Origin: Candidatus Viadribacter manganicus
GTDB taxonomy: Bacteria; Pseudomonadota; Alphaproteobacteria; Caulobacterales; Aquidulcibacteraceae
Length of the DNA: 64,000 nucleotides
Direction: 5' to 3'
NCBI RefSeq assembly: GCF_001679665.1
Contig: NZ_CP013244.1
Location: 2,984,980 to 3,048,979, forward strand
Below, in pieces: positions 16,763 through 26,748 of the stretch (its first letter is position 1; each line of letters opens with the position of its first letter). The translations under genes and the position numbers were made by a program. The notes below the pieces were generated by a model. The model was given only the letters and a program-made list of their open reading frames with translations. It had not been told where the DNA came from and did no database searches.

Positions 16763-18396
16763 GGCCGCTGGGCGCAAGCAACGACTACGCACGCGTGAGC
16801 ATGCAGGCGCCGCTTGAAGCTGCGCCGGCGCGCAATCGCGTGCGTCTGCTTGCGATCAGCATCTTTGCGATCTTGCTTTTGCTGGCTGGGCGGGCGGTGC
16901 AGCTGGCGTTTTCCGGGGACCCGCTGGCGCGGCCGAACAATGCACATGCAGCGATTGCGTTGCCACGCGCTGACATCGTCGATCGCAATGGCGTTTTGCT
17001 GGCCACCACGGTGCGCGCCTGGGCGCTGACGGCTGAACCTGCCCGCGTGCGCAACGTGGTCGAAACCGCGGACGTGCTGATGCAGCACTTTCCTGGGCTT
17101 CAGCGCGAAGCGTTGCTGCGCCGCTTGAACAATACCGCGCAGACGACCGTCTATCTCGATCGTGGCTTGAGCGAAGAGCAGCGCGATCGTGTCGTTGCGC
17201 TGCGCTTGCCGGGCATCGGCGCGGAGCTTGAGCATCATCGCGACTACCCCCAAGGTGTGTTGGCTGCGCACGTTGTTGGCTTCACCGGCATCGATCTCAA
17301 TCCGCAGGCTGGCGTTGAGCTTGGGCTCGATGAGCAGATCCGCGCCGCGGGCGCAGAAGGGCGCCAAGTCCGGCTCTCGCTCGACGTGCGCATGCAGTAT
17401 GCGCTCGAAGCCGAACTTGACGCAGCCGCGCGCGCTTCGCACGCAACGGGCGGCGCAGCGATCCTGCTTGATGGGCGCACCGGCGAGACTTTGGCGCTGG
17501 CCTCTTGGCCGGCATTCAATCCGAACGAAATCCAGCGCTCGTTCGAGAGCGCGCGGCGCGACCGGGTGTCGGGCGATCTCCATGAATTGGGTTCAACGAT
17601 CAAGCCGTTCACGGTGGCGATGGCGCTGCAGGAGGAAGTGACGACCTCCAGCGAGTTGTTCGATCTCAGCCAGCCGCTCGAACTCGACAACACCATGATC
17701 GCCGATCATGAGCCGATCACCGGCTACGCAACGCTTCGGGACATTCTGACGCATTCGTCGAATGTCGGCGCGGCGCGGCTGGCAATTCGCTTGGGCGGTG
17801 CGCGCCAGCGCGCCTATCTCGATCGCCTTGGGCTGACGCAACCAACCACGTTGCAGCTTGGTCGTCGCCAAGCGCCGCTCGCACCGCCAGCGCAGACGCG
17901 CCGTGACATTGCCGGTTTGGGCTTTGGCTATGGCTTGGCGACGACGCAGGCTTCGCTGGCGAGCGCCTACACGGTGTTCACCAACAATGGCGCGCGCGTT
18001 GCGCCGACGATCCTGGCGCAAGCGCCGGATGCGGAGATCGTGCGCACGCCGATATTCACACCCGACGTCACGCGGCAGGTGATGCTCTATCTTCGCGCCG
18101 TGGTCACAGAAGGCACCGGGCGCGCCGCCGACGTGCGCGGGCTGGTCATGGCCGGCAAAACCGGCACGGCCGAGAAGCCGGGCGGCGCCCAAGGCTATGA
18201 TCAAAGCCGCAATTTCTCCTCTTTCGCAGGCGTATTTCCAGCCAATGACCCGCGCTATGTGATTGTGGTCGCGCTTGATGATACAGGCGCGGGCGAAGCA
18301 GGTGGCTTGGTCGCCGCGCCGGTGGTGGCGCGGACATTGAGGCGCATCGCTCCCATGCTTGGTTTGCGTGTGGAGCCGGACCGCGCGGCGCGGTAG
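16759..18396 (+). CDS. ftsI: Septal peptidoglycan transpeptidase, PBP3
   Basis: 545 aa. Short cytoplasmic N-terminus, TM helix at about residues 28-50, a pedestal domain starting at LPRADIVDRNG, then the penicillin-binding transpeptidase domain: active-site Ser about 279 in GSTIKPF, SSN at about 333-335 and KTGTAEK at about 467. It cross-links septal peptidoglycan with FtsW. The GTG start overlaps the ftsL stop (GTGA); an ATG at 16801 is an alternative. Confidence 0.94.
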   Translation: MRPLGASNDYARVSMQAPLEAAPARNRVRLLAISIFAILLLLAGRAVQLAFSGDPLARPNNAHAAIALPRADIVDRNGVLLATTVRAWALTAEPARVRNVVETADVLMQHFPGLQREALLRRLNNTAQTTVYLDRGLSEEQRDRVVALRLPGIGAELEHHRDYPQGVLAAHVVGFTGIDLNPQAGVELGLDEQIRAAGAEGRQVRLSLDVRMQYALEAELDAAARASHATGGAAILLDGRTGETLALASWPAFNPNEIQRSFESARRDRVSGDLHELGSTIKPFTVAMALQEEVTTSSELFDLSQPLELDNTMIADHEPITGYATLRDILTHSSNVGAARLAIRLGGARQRAYLDRLGLTQPTTLQLGRRQAPLAPPAQTRRDIAGLGFGYGLATTQASLASAYTVFTNNGARVAPTILAQAPDAEIVRTPIFTPDVTRQVMLYLRAVVTEGTGRAADVRGLVMAGKTGTAEKPGGAQGYDQSRNFSSFAGVFPANDPRYVIVVALDDTGAGEAGGLVAAPVVARTLRRIAPMLGLRVEPDRAAR

Positions 18397-18405
18397 GGAG
18401 AGGCA

Positions 18406-19848
18406 ATGAAGCTCGGCGATCTCTTTGACTACGGCGTCCCTGAGGGCGCCGGGGCGATTGATATTACCGGTCTCACCGCGGATTCACGCAAAGTGAAGCC
18501 GGGCTTTTTGTTCGCGGCGCTCAAGGGCGTCGCCGCGCACGGTCGCGATTTCGTTGAGCAGGCCAAAGCCAATGGCGCCGTTGCAGTGCTATCGGCGGGC
18601 GACCTCGGCTTCGATCCTGGTATCGCGGAAGTTGTCACAAAGGAGCCGCGCCGGGATTTTGCGCTTGCGGCGTCTGCTTTCTATGTGCGCAGGCCCCGGA
18701 CGATTGTCGCCGTCACGGGCACGAACGGCAAAAGCTCCACTGTCGATTTTCTCCGTCAAATATGGACCCACGCCGGTAAGCGTGCGGCAAGTCTAGGCAC
18801 TCTTGGGGCCATCGGTCCGAACGGGGTGGTTGATCTTGGCCACACCACGCCTGATCCGGCTGCCATGCACGAGTCGCTGTCGACGCTTTCAGATCAGGGC
18901 GTCACGCATGTTGCGATGGAAGCGTCCAGCCACGGGCTGGAGCAGCACCGCGTTGTTGGCGTCACCTTCGCCGCGGGCGCTTTCACCAACTTGACGCAGG
19001 ATCACCTTGATTATCACTTAGATATGGCCAGCTATCGCGACGCAAAGCTCAAGCTTTGGGAGCTCGTGCGCGTTGGCGGACCAGCGGTGATCAACGCTGA
19101 CGCGGCCGACGCTGATCTTTTCGAACGAGCTGCCAAGCAGAACGAATTGGATGTCGTGCTCTGCGGCTGGCGTGCGCCGCGCGAACATGCGTTGAAGATC
19201 GTGGAGATACTGCCGCGTCCGAATGCTCAGACGATGGTGCTGTTGTGGGATGGCAAAGAGCACAAGGTTGAGTTGCCGCTGATCGGTGAGTTCCAGGCGC
19301 TCAACGCTGTTTGTGCAGCGGCGCTAGCCTTGGCTACGGGTGAGGCGCTGGAAGCGGTGCTTGCTGGCATGGCGAAGCTCAAGCCGGTGAAGGGCCGCAT
19401 GGAGCATATCGGTCAGAGCAAGAGCGGCGGCCACGTATTTGTCGATTACGCGCACACGCCGGATGGCCTTGATGTGCTGTTGCGCGCCGCGCGTCCGCAC
19501 GCGCCCGGACGGATCATCGCCGTGTTTGGATGCGGCGGTGATCGCGATTCCGATAAACGGCCAAAGATGGGCGCGATTGCCGCGCGTCAGGCCGACATTG
19601 TAATTGTCACTGACGACAATCCGCGCAGCGAAGATCCCGCTGCGATCCGCGCGCAGATTTTGAAAGCCGCGCCAAACGCGACCGAGATTGGCGACCGCGC
19701 GCAAGCGATCCGCGAGGCTGTTGCGATGCTGAAAGCCGGCGATGCGCTGATGATCGCGGGCAAGGGTCACGAGACTGGACAAATCATCAAGGGCGTCACG
19801 CATCCGTTCTCGGATCAGGACATCGCGCGCGCTGCGCTGGAGAGCTGA
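18406..19848 (+). CDS. murE: UDP-MurNAc-L-Ala-D-Glu:meso-DAP ligase
   Basis: 480 aa cytoplasmic Mur ligase. It has the substrate-binding N-domain (TADSRKVKPGFLFAAL), the ATP-binding loop VTGTNGKSSTVDF, the HTTPDP and MEASSHGL motifs, and the C-terminal DDNPRSEDP, the signature that selects meso-diaminopimelate. It adds the third residue of the stem peptide. ATG 18406 has GGAGAGG upstream. Only 9 bp follow the ftsI stop, consistent with one operon. Confidence 0.96.
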   Translation: MKLGDLFDYGVPEGAGAIDITGLTADSRKVKPGFLFAALKGVAAHGRDFVEQAKANGAVAVLSAGDLGFDPGIAEVVTKEPRRDFALAASAFYVRRPRTIVAVTGTNGKSSTVDFLRQIWTHAGKRAASLGTLGAIGPNGVVDLGHTTPDPAAMHESLSTLSDQGVTHVAMEASSHGLEQHRVVGVTFAAGAFTNLTQDHLDYHLDMASYRDAKLKLWELVRVGGPAVINADAADADLFERAAKQNELDVVLCGWRAPREHALKIVEILPRPNAQTMVLLWDGKEHKVELPLIGEFQALNAVCAAALALATGEALEAVLAGMAKLKPVKGRMEHIGQSKSGGHVFVDYAHTPDGLDVLLRAARPHAPGRIIAVFGCGGDRDSDKRPKMGAIAARQADIVIVTDDNPRSEDPAAIRAQILKAAPNATEIGDRAQAIREAVAMLKAGDALMIAGKGHETGQIIKGVTHPFSDQDIARAALES

Positions 19849-19850
19849 AT

Positions 19851-21254
19851 ATGAGTGAACTCTGGACCGCGGAAGAAGCGCAGGCCGCGACGGGCGGGCG
19901 ACTTCTCAATGGTGAGTCATGGAGCGTCACCGGCGTTTCGATCGATACGCGCTCGCTTGAGCCGGGCGATTTGTTCGTGGCGCTGAAGGATGTGCGCGAC
20001 GGTCACGATTTTTTGGCGCAGGCGTTTGTCTCGGGTGCAAGTGCGGCGTTGATTTCGGATGCGCGCAAGATCGAAGGTCTAGGCGCGGCGCTTGCAGTGC
20101 ATGATGTCCTGGATGGTTTGCGCAAGCTTGGTGAAGCGGCGCGCGACCGTTCGAGCGCCAAGCGCGTTGCGGTGACCGGATCTGTCGGCAAGACCTCGAC
20201 CAAAGAAGCGCTGGCGATTTGTCTTGCTGCGAGCGGGCCGACGCATCGTTCGGTGAAGAGCTACAATAACCATTGGGGCGTGCCGCTGACACTTTCGCGG
20301 ATGCCGCGCGAGAGCCAATTCGCGGTGTTCGAGATCGGGATGAACCATCGCGGCGAAATCTTGCCGCTGACGCAATTGGTGAAGCCGCACGCCGCGTTGG
20401 TGACGACAATCGCGCCCGCGCACGTTGAAAACCTCGGCTCGCTTGAAACCGTCGCCGACGAGAAGGGCGATATCTACGCCGGGCTCGAGCCCGGTGGGTC
20501 AGCGATCATTCCAAACGAAGCGCCGCACGCGGAGCGGCTGATCGCGGCGGCTGAGCGCAATGGCGCGAATATGGTGCGCTTCGGGCGCGATGCGGTTTGC
20601 GAGGCGCGCCTCTTGCGCTTCGACATGGACGCAACCGGTTCAAACGCGGAAGCGGAGATCCTCGGGCGCACGATAAAGTATCGCGTTGGTGTTGAAGGCG
20701 CGCACTGGGCGCTGAATTCGGTCGCGGCGCTGGCGGCGGCCGATGTTGTCGGCGCTGATCTTGAAGCAGCGGCGCATGCGCTTGAGCACCTCCGGGCTTT
20801 TGATGGGCGCGGTGTTGCACAGCAAGTGGCGGCGCCGTTCGGCGCGTTCATGCTTGTGGATGATTCCTACAACGCCAACCCTGCATCAATGGCTGCAGCA
20901 ATCGCTACACTTGCCGCGCGCCAGCCTGGCCCGGGCGGACGCCGTATCGTCGCGTTTGGGGATATGTTGGAACTCGGGCCGGAAGAGCGCGCCTATCATG
21001 CAGGGCTTGCGCAGCCCCTCGAACAAGCGGGCATCGATGCTGTGTTTGCGGCGGGTCCGCGGATGGCGGCGCTCATGGAGGCGCTTCCCGCATCGCGCCG
21101 CGGCGGCTATGCCGAAAACTCAGACGCGCTGATTCCGATTATTGCGGGTTCGCTTCGATCGGGCGACATCGTGTTGGTGAAGGGTTCTAACGGCTCGAAG
21201 ATGAGCCGCGTGGTGGCTGCATTGCAGCGCCTCAATGGGGATAAGAATGCTTGA
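19851..21254 (+). CDS. murF: UDP-MurNAc-tripeptide:D-Ala-D-Ala ligase
   Basis: 467 aa. Motifs: [17 protein letters not shown], the P-loop [44 protein letters not shown] and VKGSNGSKM near the end. It joins the dipeptide made by Ddl to the tripeptide precursor. It starts 3 bp after murE and overlaps mraY by 8 bp, indicating tight coupling. Confidence 0.96.
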   Translation: MSELWTAEEAQAATGGRLLNGESWSVTGVSIDTRSLEPGDLFVALKDVRDGHDFLAQAFVSGASAALISDARKIEGLGAALAVHDVLDGLRKLGEAARDRSSAKRVAVTGSVGKTSTKEALAICLAASGPTHRSVKSYNNHWGVPLTLSRMPRESQFAVFEIGMNHRGEILPLTQLVKPHAALVTTIAPAHVENLGSLETVADEKGDIYAGLEPGGSAIIPNEAPHAERLIAAAERNGANMVRFGRDAVCEARLLRFDMDATGSNAEAEILGRTIKYRVGVEGAHWALNSVAALAAADVVGADLEAAAHALEHLRAFDGRGVAQQVAAPFGAFMLVDDSYNANPASMAAAIATLAARQPGPGGRRIVAFGDMLELGPEERAYHAGLAQPLEQAGIDAVFAAGPRMAALMEALPASRRGGYAENSDALIPIIAGSLRSGDIVLVKGSNGSKMSRVVAALQRLNGDKNA

Positions 21255-22392
21255 GCTCTTAGCGCAGTACAGCGACAGCTCGCAGTTCTTCAATCTCTTC
21301 AACTACATCACGTTCCGCACCGGCGGTGCGATGTTCACCGGCATGATCATCGCGTTTGCGATCGGCGCGCCGTTCATCAGCTGGTTGCGCAAAAAGCAAG
21401 GCAAGGGCCAACCGATCCGTGAGGATGGTCCGGCCGGTCACTTGCTGACGAAGAAGGGCACGCCAACGATGGGCGGGCTCATAATTCTGATCAGTCTCGG
21501 CATCTCGTCGCTGCTGTGGGCCGATTTGCAAAATCCCTACGTATGGTCGGTGCTGGTCGTGACGGTCGGTTTCGGGGCGATAGGCTTCGTCGACGACTTC
21601 GCAAAGGTGACAAAGCAGCATCACGGCGGGCTTTCCGCAAAGTTGCGGTTGGCGTTTGAGTTCTCGATTGCCGCGGTAGCCGCCATCGCAATGTTGGTTG
21701 CGGAGTGGATTGCGACAACGCCAGGCCAAAGCCACGACATTATGGGCTTTTGGAACGCACTCTGGCTCGGCGAGCCGCTGACTGCCGTGGCGCTGCCGTT
21801 CATTCAGGGCTGGGGCATTCAATTGCTCGCATTCTATGCGCTGTTCGCGATGATCGTAATCGTCGGCTTCGGCAACGCTGTGAACCTGACGGACGGCCTC
21901 GATGGCTTGGCCATCGTGCCGGTGATGATCGCGGCGGGAACGTTCGGCGTGATCTGTTATCTCGTCGGCCGCGTCGACTATTCGGCCTACCTTGGCATTC
22001 CGCACGTGGCGGGCGTTGGCGAACTCGCGACGATCCTGGGCGCATTGCTTGGCGCCTCGCTCGGTTTTCTTTGGTACAACGCGCCGCCGGCACGCGTGTT
22101 CATGGGCGATACAGGTTCTCTGGCGCTTGGCGGATTGTTGGGCGCCGTCGCCGTGGCGACCAAGCACGAGATCGTGCTTGCCATCGTTGGCGGTCTGTTC
22201 GTGCTCGAAACGCTTTCGGTGATGTTGCAGGTCGCGGTATTCAAGCGCACCGGCAAGCGCTTGTTCCTGATGGCGCCGATCCACCACCACTTTGAAAAGC
22301 TTGGCTGGCAAGAGCCGACGATCGTGATCCGCTTCTGGATTATCGCGTTTATTTTCGCGCTCGCCGGCCTTGCGACACTGAAGCTGCGTTAA
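21247..22392 (+). CDS. mraY: Phospho-MurNAc-pentapeptide transferase
   Basis: 381 aa, about ten TM helices. It transfers phospho-MurNAc-pentapeptide to undecaprenyl phosphate to make lipid I in the inner membrane. Motifs: [51 protein letters not shown] and [15 protein letters not shown] 21247 is chosen because it matches the family's usual start (MLELLAQYS); an upstream in-frame ATG at 21235 lies inside murF. A 64-bp gap before murD holds two TTAA repeats. Confidence 0.96.
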   Translation: MLELLAQYSDSSQFFNLFNYITFRTGGAMFTGMIIAFAIGAPFISWLRKKQGKGQPIREDGPAGHLLTKKGTPTMGGLIILISLGISSLLWADLQNPYVWSVLVVTVGFGAIGFVDDFAKVTKQHHGGLSAKLRLAFEFSIAAVAAIAMLVAEWIATTPGQSHDIMGFWNALWLGEPLTAVALPFIQGWGIQLLAFYALFAMIVIVGFGNAVNLTDGLDGLAIVPVMIAAGTFGVICYLVGRVDYSAYLGIPHVAGVGELATILGALLGASLGFLWYNAPPARVFMGDTGSLALGGLLGAVAVATKHEIVLAIVGGLFVLETLSVMLQVAVFKRTGKRLFLMAPIHHHFEKLGWQEPTIVIRFWIIAFIFALAGLATLKLR

Positions 22393-22456
22393 GAGTTGCG
22401 TTAACGGCGCGAAGCGGCGCACACCCGCACGCTCACGACGGGTTGGAGGCGATCGG

Positions 22457-23884
22457 ATGATTCCGATCACGGAATTTAAGGGCCGCGACGTCGCGGTGTT
22501 CGGATTAGCGCGGACTGGTCTTGCGGCAGCGCGTGCGCTCGCGGCCGGCGGCGCGCGCGTGCATGCGTGGGACGATAACGACGTCACGCGGGCGAAGGCG
22601 GAAGCGGCGGGCGTGCCGGTTTCCGACATTAATAGCCGCGATTGGCGCACGTTTGCCGCGCTTGTACTCTCGCCCGGTGTGCCGCTGACATTTCCCGAGC
22701 CGCATCGCGTCGTGACGCTCGCCGAAGCGACCGGCGTGCCGATCGTCAGCGACATCGAGCTCTTCGCGCGCGCCGTGAACGCGTTGCCCGTCACGCAACG
22801 TCCGAAAGTGATCGGCGTGACCGGCACCAATGGCAAATCGACGACGTCGGCCTTGATCGCGCATATCTTGAAGGAAGCCGGCAAAGACGCGCGCCTTGGC
22901 GGCAATATCGGCGATGCGATCCTGGAGCAGGCGCCGCTGCATGCGGGCGCGTTCTATGTGGTCGAGCTCAGCTCGTTCCAGCTTGATCTTACATCGAGCC
23001 TCAGGCTCGACGTGGCGGTGTGGCTCAACACGACGCCGGACCATCTGGATCGTCACGGAGACATGACCGCTTATGTGGCGGCCAAGAAGCGCATCTTCCT
23101 CAATCAAGGCGCAGCCGATTGGGCCGTGATTGGCGTTGACGATTCCTATTGCGCGATGGCGTGCACGGAGCTGACGCGCGGTGCGGCGCAACACGTTGCG
23201 CCGATTTCCTCGGGCCAAGCGCTCGGACGCGGTGTCAGCGCGCTGAATGGCAAGGTGATCGACAGCCTTTCCGGGCGGGCCGAGATTGTTGCAGATCTTT
23301 CGGCGGCGCCGGCTCTACAGGGCAAACATAACGCGCAGAACGCAGCAGCAGCTTTTGCGGCGACGAGCGCGCTGGGTGTTGATCATCGCATCATCGCACA
23401 AGCGATGACGAGCTTTGCCGGCTTGCCGCATCGCCTGGAGCGCGCCGGCGCGATCGAAGGCGTGCGCTTTGTCAACGACAGCAAGGCGACGAACGCCAAC
23501 GCAGCTGCGCAGGCGCTCGCGGTTTATCCGCGCGTCTATTGGATTGCGGGCGGCGTCGCCAAAGAGGGCGGCATCGAAGAGCTTGCGCCGTTCTTCCCGC
23601 GCATGGCGAAGGCCTATCTGATCGGCCAATCGGCGGGCGATTTCGCCGACGTATTGCGCGGCAAGGTCGCGGTGGCGATGTCGGGCAATCTCGAAGCTGC
23701 GGTGAAGATGGCGTTCGCCGACGCGAAAGCTTCGGGCGAGCCGCATCCGGTTGTGCTGCTCTCGCCTGCGTGCGCCTCGTTCGATCAATTCAAGAGCTAC
23801 GAAGATCGCGGCGATCAGTTCAAGAAATTCGTCGCCGCCTTGAGTGACGGCGCGAGCGGCAAGCGCAACGGAGGCGCGGCTTGA
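22457..23884 (+). CDS. murD: UDP-MurNAc-L-Ala:D-Glu ligase
   Basis: 475 aa cytosolic Mur ligase adding D-glutamate. N-domain with FGLARTGLAAARAL, ATP loop GVTGTNGKSTTSAL, LGGNIGDAI, VELSSFQLD, NTTPDHLDRHG and FVNDSKATNANA. ATG 22457 has GGAGG upstream. Its stop overlaps the ftsW start. Confidence 0.96.
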   Translation: MIPITEFKGRDVAVFGLARTGLAAARALAAGGARVHAWDDNDVTRAKAEAAGVPVSDINSRDWRTFAALVLSPGVPLTFPEPHRVVTLAEATGVPIVSDIELFARAVNALPVTQRPKVIGVTGTNGKSTTSALIAHILKEAGKDARLGGNIGDAILEQAPLHAGAFYVVELSSFQLDLTSSLRLDVAVWLNTTPDHLDRHGDMTAYVAAKKRIFLNQGAADWAVIGVDDSYCAMACTELTRGAAQHVAPISSGQALGRGVSALNGKVIDSLSGRAEIVADLSAAPALQGKHNAQNAAAAFAATSALGVDHRIIAQAMTSFAGLPHRLERAGAIEGVRFVNDSKATNANAAAQALAVYPRVYWIAGGVAKEGGIEELAPFFPRMAKAYLIGQSAGDFADVLRGKVAVAMSGNLEAAVKMAFADAKASGEPHPVVLLSPACASFDQFKSYEDRGDQFKKFVAALSDGASGKRNGGAA

Positions 23885-25023
23885 GCGCCGCGATCGCCGA
23901 ACGCTTTGGCGCGGCGCTGGAGCGGGTGCGGACCTATGACCGGCCGCTTCTGGTCATCGCCGGCATCCTGTTCACGCTCGGTATTTTGTTTTCGATGTCG
24001 GCGAGCCCGGCGGCGACGGCGCGCATCCGTATCGAAGAAGCGTTCTACTTTGCTGGACGCCAGGCCGCTTATGCGGCGCTTGGCGTCGTGGCGATGATGG
24101 TGGCGGCGTCGCTCGATCCGCGCCAATTGCGCCGCGCCGCGACGATCACGGTTGCGATCTTCCTGCCGCTGGCTTTGCTTGCCTCGTTCTTCGGGCCGGA
24201 AATTAAGGGCGCGCAGCGTTGGTTCGATATCGGCTTCTTCTCGCTGCAGCCGTCTGAGATTCTGAAACCGGCGCTCATCATCGTTTGGGCGTGGATGCTC
24301 GGCGAAAGCATGAAGCAGCCGGGCTTTCCGGGGCGCACGATTGCGTTGACGCTCTACGGCGTCACGGCCGCAGTCTTGCTTTCGCAGCCGGACATTGGCC
24401 AAACGGCTCTTCTGGGCATGTGTCTGGCGCCGTTGTTGATCTTGTCGGGCGTTGCGCTTCGTTATGTATTGGGCGGCGGCGTTTTGGCGGGCTTGAGTGC
24501 TTGGGCGATTTACACGTTCTATCCGCACGCGCGCGAGCGGGTGGATGCATTCCTCAATCCTGAAGGCGGCGCTGCCTACCAAGTGAGCCGCGCGCTTGAT
24601 GCGATTGCGGGGGGGGGCGTCTTCGGGCGCGGACCCGGCGAAGGCGTGATCAAGACGCGCCTGCCGGATGCGCACGCTGATTTTGTGTATGCGGTCGCTG
24701 CCGAAGAGTTCGGCCTCATCGCCTCAATCGGGCTCATCGCGGTTTTTGGCGCGCTTGCGTTCCGCGGGCTCTCGCGCGCGAGCAGATTAAATGAGCCGTT
24801 CGAACAACTTGCAGCCTCGGGCTTGATTACGTTGCTCGTCGCACAAGCTTCTATCCACATCGCCGTGAACTTGAGTTTGCTGCCAGCGAAGGGCATGACG
24901 CTGCCCTTCATCTCTTTCGGCGGCTCCTCGATGATCGGCTCGGCTTTGGCCTTGGGGTGCTGTCTTTCCCTTCTAAGAGATCGCCCCGGCGCATATCTTT
25001 ATGCGGGACGTAGACGCGATTAG
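23881..25023 (+). CDS. ftsW: Septal peptidoglycan polymerase (SEDS), FtsW
   Basis: 380 aa with about ten TM helices, a glycosyltransferase of the SEDS family working with FtsI. Conserved pieces: KGAQRWFDIGFFSLQPSEILKP (I cite only its start and end here: KGAQRW and QPSEILKP), LLSQPDIGQTALL, GPGEGVIKTRLPDAHADFV (catalytic region) and LPFISFGGSSMIG. The TTG start overlaps the murD stop (TTGA), a usual arrangement for coupled genes. Confidence 0.94.
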   Translation: MSAAIAERFGAALERVRTYDRPLLVIAGILFTLGILFSMSASPAATARIRIEEAFYFAGRQAAYAALGVVAMMVAASLDPRQLRRAATITVAIFLPLALLASFFGPEIKGAQRWFDIGFFSLQPSEILKPALIIVWAWMLGESMKQPGFPGRTIALTLYGVTAAVLLSQPDIGQTALLGMCLAPLLILSGVALRYVLGGGVLAGLSAWAIYTFYPHARERVDAFLNPEGGAAYQVSRALDAIAGGGVFGRGPGEGVIKTRLPDAHADFVYAVAAEEFGLIASIGLIAVFGALAFRGLSRASRLNEPFEQLAASGLITLLVAQASIHIAVNLSLLPAKGMTLPFISFGGSSMIGSALALGCCLSLLRDRPGAYLYAGRRRD

Positions 25024-25026
25024 AAC

Positions 25027-26118
25027 ATGACAAAAAAAGTCGTCGTCATTGCTGCGGGTGGAACTGGGGGACATTTGTTTCCCGCCGCCGCGTTTGCTGA
25101 AGAGATGTTTCGGCGCGGTTGGCGCGTCGTGCTGATGACGGACGCGCGCGGGCGCCGTTACGCGGAAGGATTTCCGGCCGAGCGCATCGAGGATGTGTCG
25201 GCGGCGTCGATCTCCGCGAACCCGATTACGGCGATCCCAGCGGCGTTCAAAATTTGGAAGGGCATCAACGAAGCCAAAGCGCGCTTCAAGACGTTGCCGC
25301 CTGCCTTGGTTGCGGGCTTTGGCGGTTATCCGTCGTTTCCGGCGTTGATGGCGGCGCGCGCGCACAAGGTGCCGATCCTTATTCACGAACAGAACTCTGT
25401 GCTTGGCCGCGTCAATCGTTCGATGGCTGCGAGCGCCTCGATCATCGCGTGCGGCTTTGAGCGCTTGGACCGGCTGCCGGGAGACGCGGCGCCGCGCAAG
25501 CATGTCGTCGGCAATCCGGTGCGCTTGCCGATCCTGGCGGTGCGTGAACGGCCTTATCCGGAAGCGCCAGCAGGTGGGCGGCTCAAACTGCTGATCATTG
25601 GCGGCAGCCAAGGCGCGCGCGTGTTCGGCGAAGTGATCCCATCTGCGATCTCGCTGCTGGCGCCGGCGCTGCGCGCGCGGCTCGATGTCGTGCATCAAGT
25701 GCGCGAAGAGCAGGTCGAGGATGTGAAAAAGACCTATCAGGCGGCGAGTGTGAGCGCGGAGGTCGCGCCGTTCTTCAAGGATATGGGGCAGCGTTTGGGC
25801 GCTGCGCATCTGGTGATTTCGCGCGCCGGCGCCTCATCGGTGACGGAACTTCAAGTGGCCGGGCGGCCGGCGATCTTGGTGCCGTTCGCGGCCGCCGCCG
25901 ACGACCACCAGACCGCTAACGCTGAGGGTCTGACTGCGGTGGGCGCGGCTGATCTTTTCACCGAGCGCGAGTTTAACGCCGGCGCGCTGGCAGCGCTCCT
26001 GGAGCGCCGTTTGGCTGACCCGCACGGGCTGGCCGTCTGCGCCGCCGCCGCGCGCGCCGCCGCCAAGCCGGAAGCAGCCAAGACGCTGGCCGATCTGGCC
26101 GAGCGCATCTCGCTCTAA
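25027..26118 (+). CDS. murG: UDP-GlcNAc transferase making lipid II
   Basis: 363 aa peripheral membrane GT-B enzyme converting lipid I to lipid II. N-terminal AAGGTGGHLFPAAAFAEE binds the diphosphate; GFGGYPSFPAL, IHEQNSVLGRVNR, IGGSQGARVFGEVIP and RAGASSVTELQVAGRPAILVP mark the two Rossmann halves. It begins 3 bp after ftsW and is the last gene of the uninterrupted rsmH-murG block. Confidence 0.95.
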   Translation: MTKKVVVIAAGGTGGHLFPAAAFAEEMFRRGWRVVLMTDARGRRYAEGFPAERIEDVSAASISANPITAIPAAFKIWKGINEAKARFKTLPPALVAGFGGYPSFPALMAARAHKVPILIHEQNSVLGRVNRSMAASASIIACGFERLDRLPGDAAPRKHVVGNPVRLPILAVRERPYPEAPAGGRLKLLIIGGSQGARVFGEVIPSAISLLAPALRARLDVVHQVREEQVEDVKKTYQAASVSAEVAPFFKDMGQRLGAAHLVISRAGASSVTELQVAGRPAILVPFAAAADDHQTANAEGLTAVGAADLFTEREFNAGALAALLERRLADPHGLAVCAAAARAAAKPEAAKTLADLAERISL

Positions 26119-26174
26119 ATCTCGTAATCCCCCTGCATCCAGGATCGCCCTCGGCGGCGGTAGAGGATCATAAA

Positions 26175-26192
26175 GCGCCCGAAAGCGGGCGC
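26175..26192 (+). repeat. Intercistronic hairpin after murG
   Basis: GCGCCCG at 26175-26181 and CGGGCGC at 26186-26192 form a perfect 7-bp stem with a 4-base loop just before the ribosome binding site of the small gene at 26209. No T tract follows, so it is more likely a processing or stability element than a terminator. Confidence 0.4.
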
Positions 26193-26208
26193 CAGGGAGG
26201 ATCCCGAG

Positions 26209-26352
26209 ATGAGTGAGGAATTGTTCCGTGACTTCTGGTGGCTGATGTTTCCGGTGTTCGGGATGGTGATGGCGATTCTCGGCGCGGCCCGGACCGGCGC
26301 GTACCAGGATCAAGTCATCCGCGATGCCCGCGAGAAGCTGGAGCGCAAGTGA
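26209..26352 (+). CDS. Small membrane protein, 47 aa, FRDFWW motif
   Basis: ATG 26209 follows GGGAGG. The sequence opens with MSEELFRDFWWLMFPVFGM, a hydrophobic helix of about 25 residues, and ends in a charged helix (RDAREKLERK). The same opening motif begins the next gene, so the two arose by duplication or share a partner. The stop overlaps the next start (ATGA). Function unknown; the location upstream of an ECF sigma factor suggests a role with it. Confidence 0.7.
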   Translation: MSEELFRDFWWLMFPVFGMVMAILGAARTGAYQDQVIRDAREKLERK

Positions 26353-26741
26353 TGAACCTAGAAGAATTGTTTCGCGATTTTTGGTGGCTCCTGTTTCCGA
26401 TCTTCGGGATGAGCATGGGCCTTTGGGGCATGAGTTCGAGCGAACGCCGTTCGCGCGACGTGATGAATTTGATCAAGTCCTACGTTGATCAAGGCAAGGA
26501 ACCGCCGCCGGAATTGTTGCGCATGGCGCAGAACGATTGGCAGGCGCCGGGACAGGCCGCGCCGCAACAGTCGAACGGCTGGAACTTCTTCGTGTTCGCC
26601 GCGCTCTCAGCCGGGTTCACCGTCGGTTGGTGGTACATCCGCGCTGAGAGCTGGTCGTTCGCGTTCTTGATCGTCGCGGTGACGATGGGCATTCTCGCCA
26701 TCGGCGCGCTTATTCTCACGCTGACTTCACGACGCCCCTGA
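26352..26741 (+). CDS. Membrane protein, 129 aa, FRDFWW motif
   Basis: Starts at the ATG that overlaps the previous stop. N-terminal MNLEELFRDFWWLLFPIFGM repeats the motif of the upstream gene. A cytoplasmic segment with KSYVDQGKEPPPELL follows (a motif seen in several small membrane proteins of unknown function, similar to DUF6249 types), then two more TM helices (about residues 77-94 and 101-122). It lies 7 bp before the sigma-factor gene. It may sense membrane state, but this is inference from context. Confidence 0.7.
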   Translation: MNLEELFRDFWWLLFPIFGMSMGLWGMSSSERRSRDVMNLIKSYVDQGKEPPPELLRMAQNDWQAPGQAAPQQSNGWNFFVFAALSAGFTVGWWYIRAESWSFAFLIVAVTMGILAIGALILTLTSRRP

Positions 26742-26748
26742 CCAGGCC

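Noticed and set aside
22389..22405. TTAA repeats (CGTTAA twice) upstream of murD as a CtrA site
   Set aside because: The spacer is eight bases, not seven, and it lies inside a co-transcribed block; probably chance.
21259..22905. Long open frame on the minus strand (about 548 codons) across mraY and murD
   Set aside because: Composition is Arg/His-rich with no family motif; it lies antisense to two unmistakable genes, typical of high-GC shadows.
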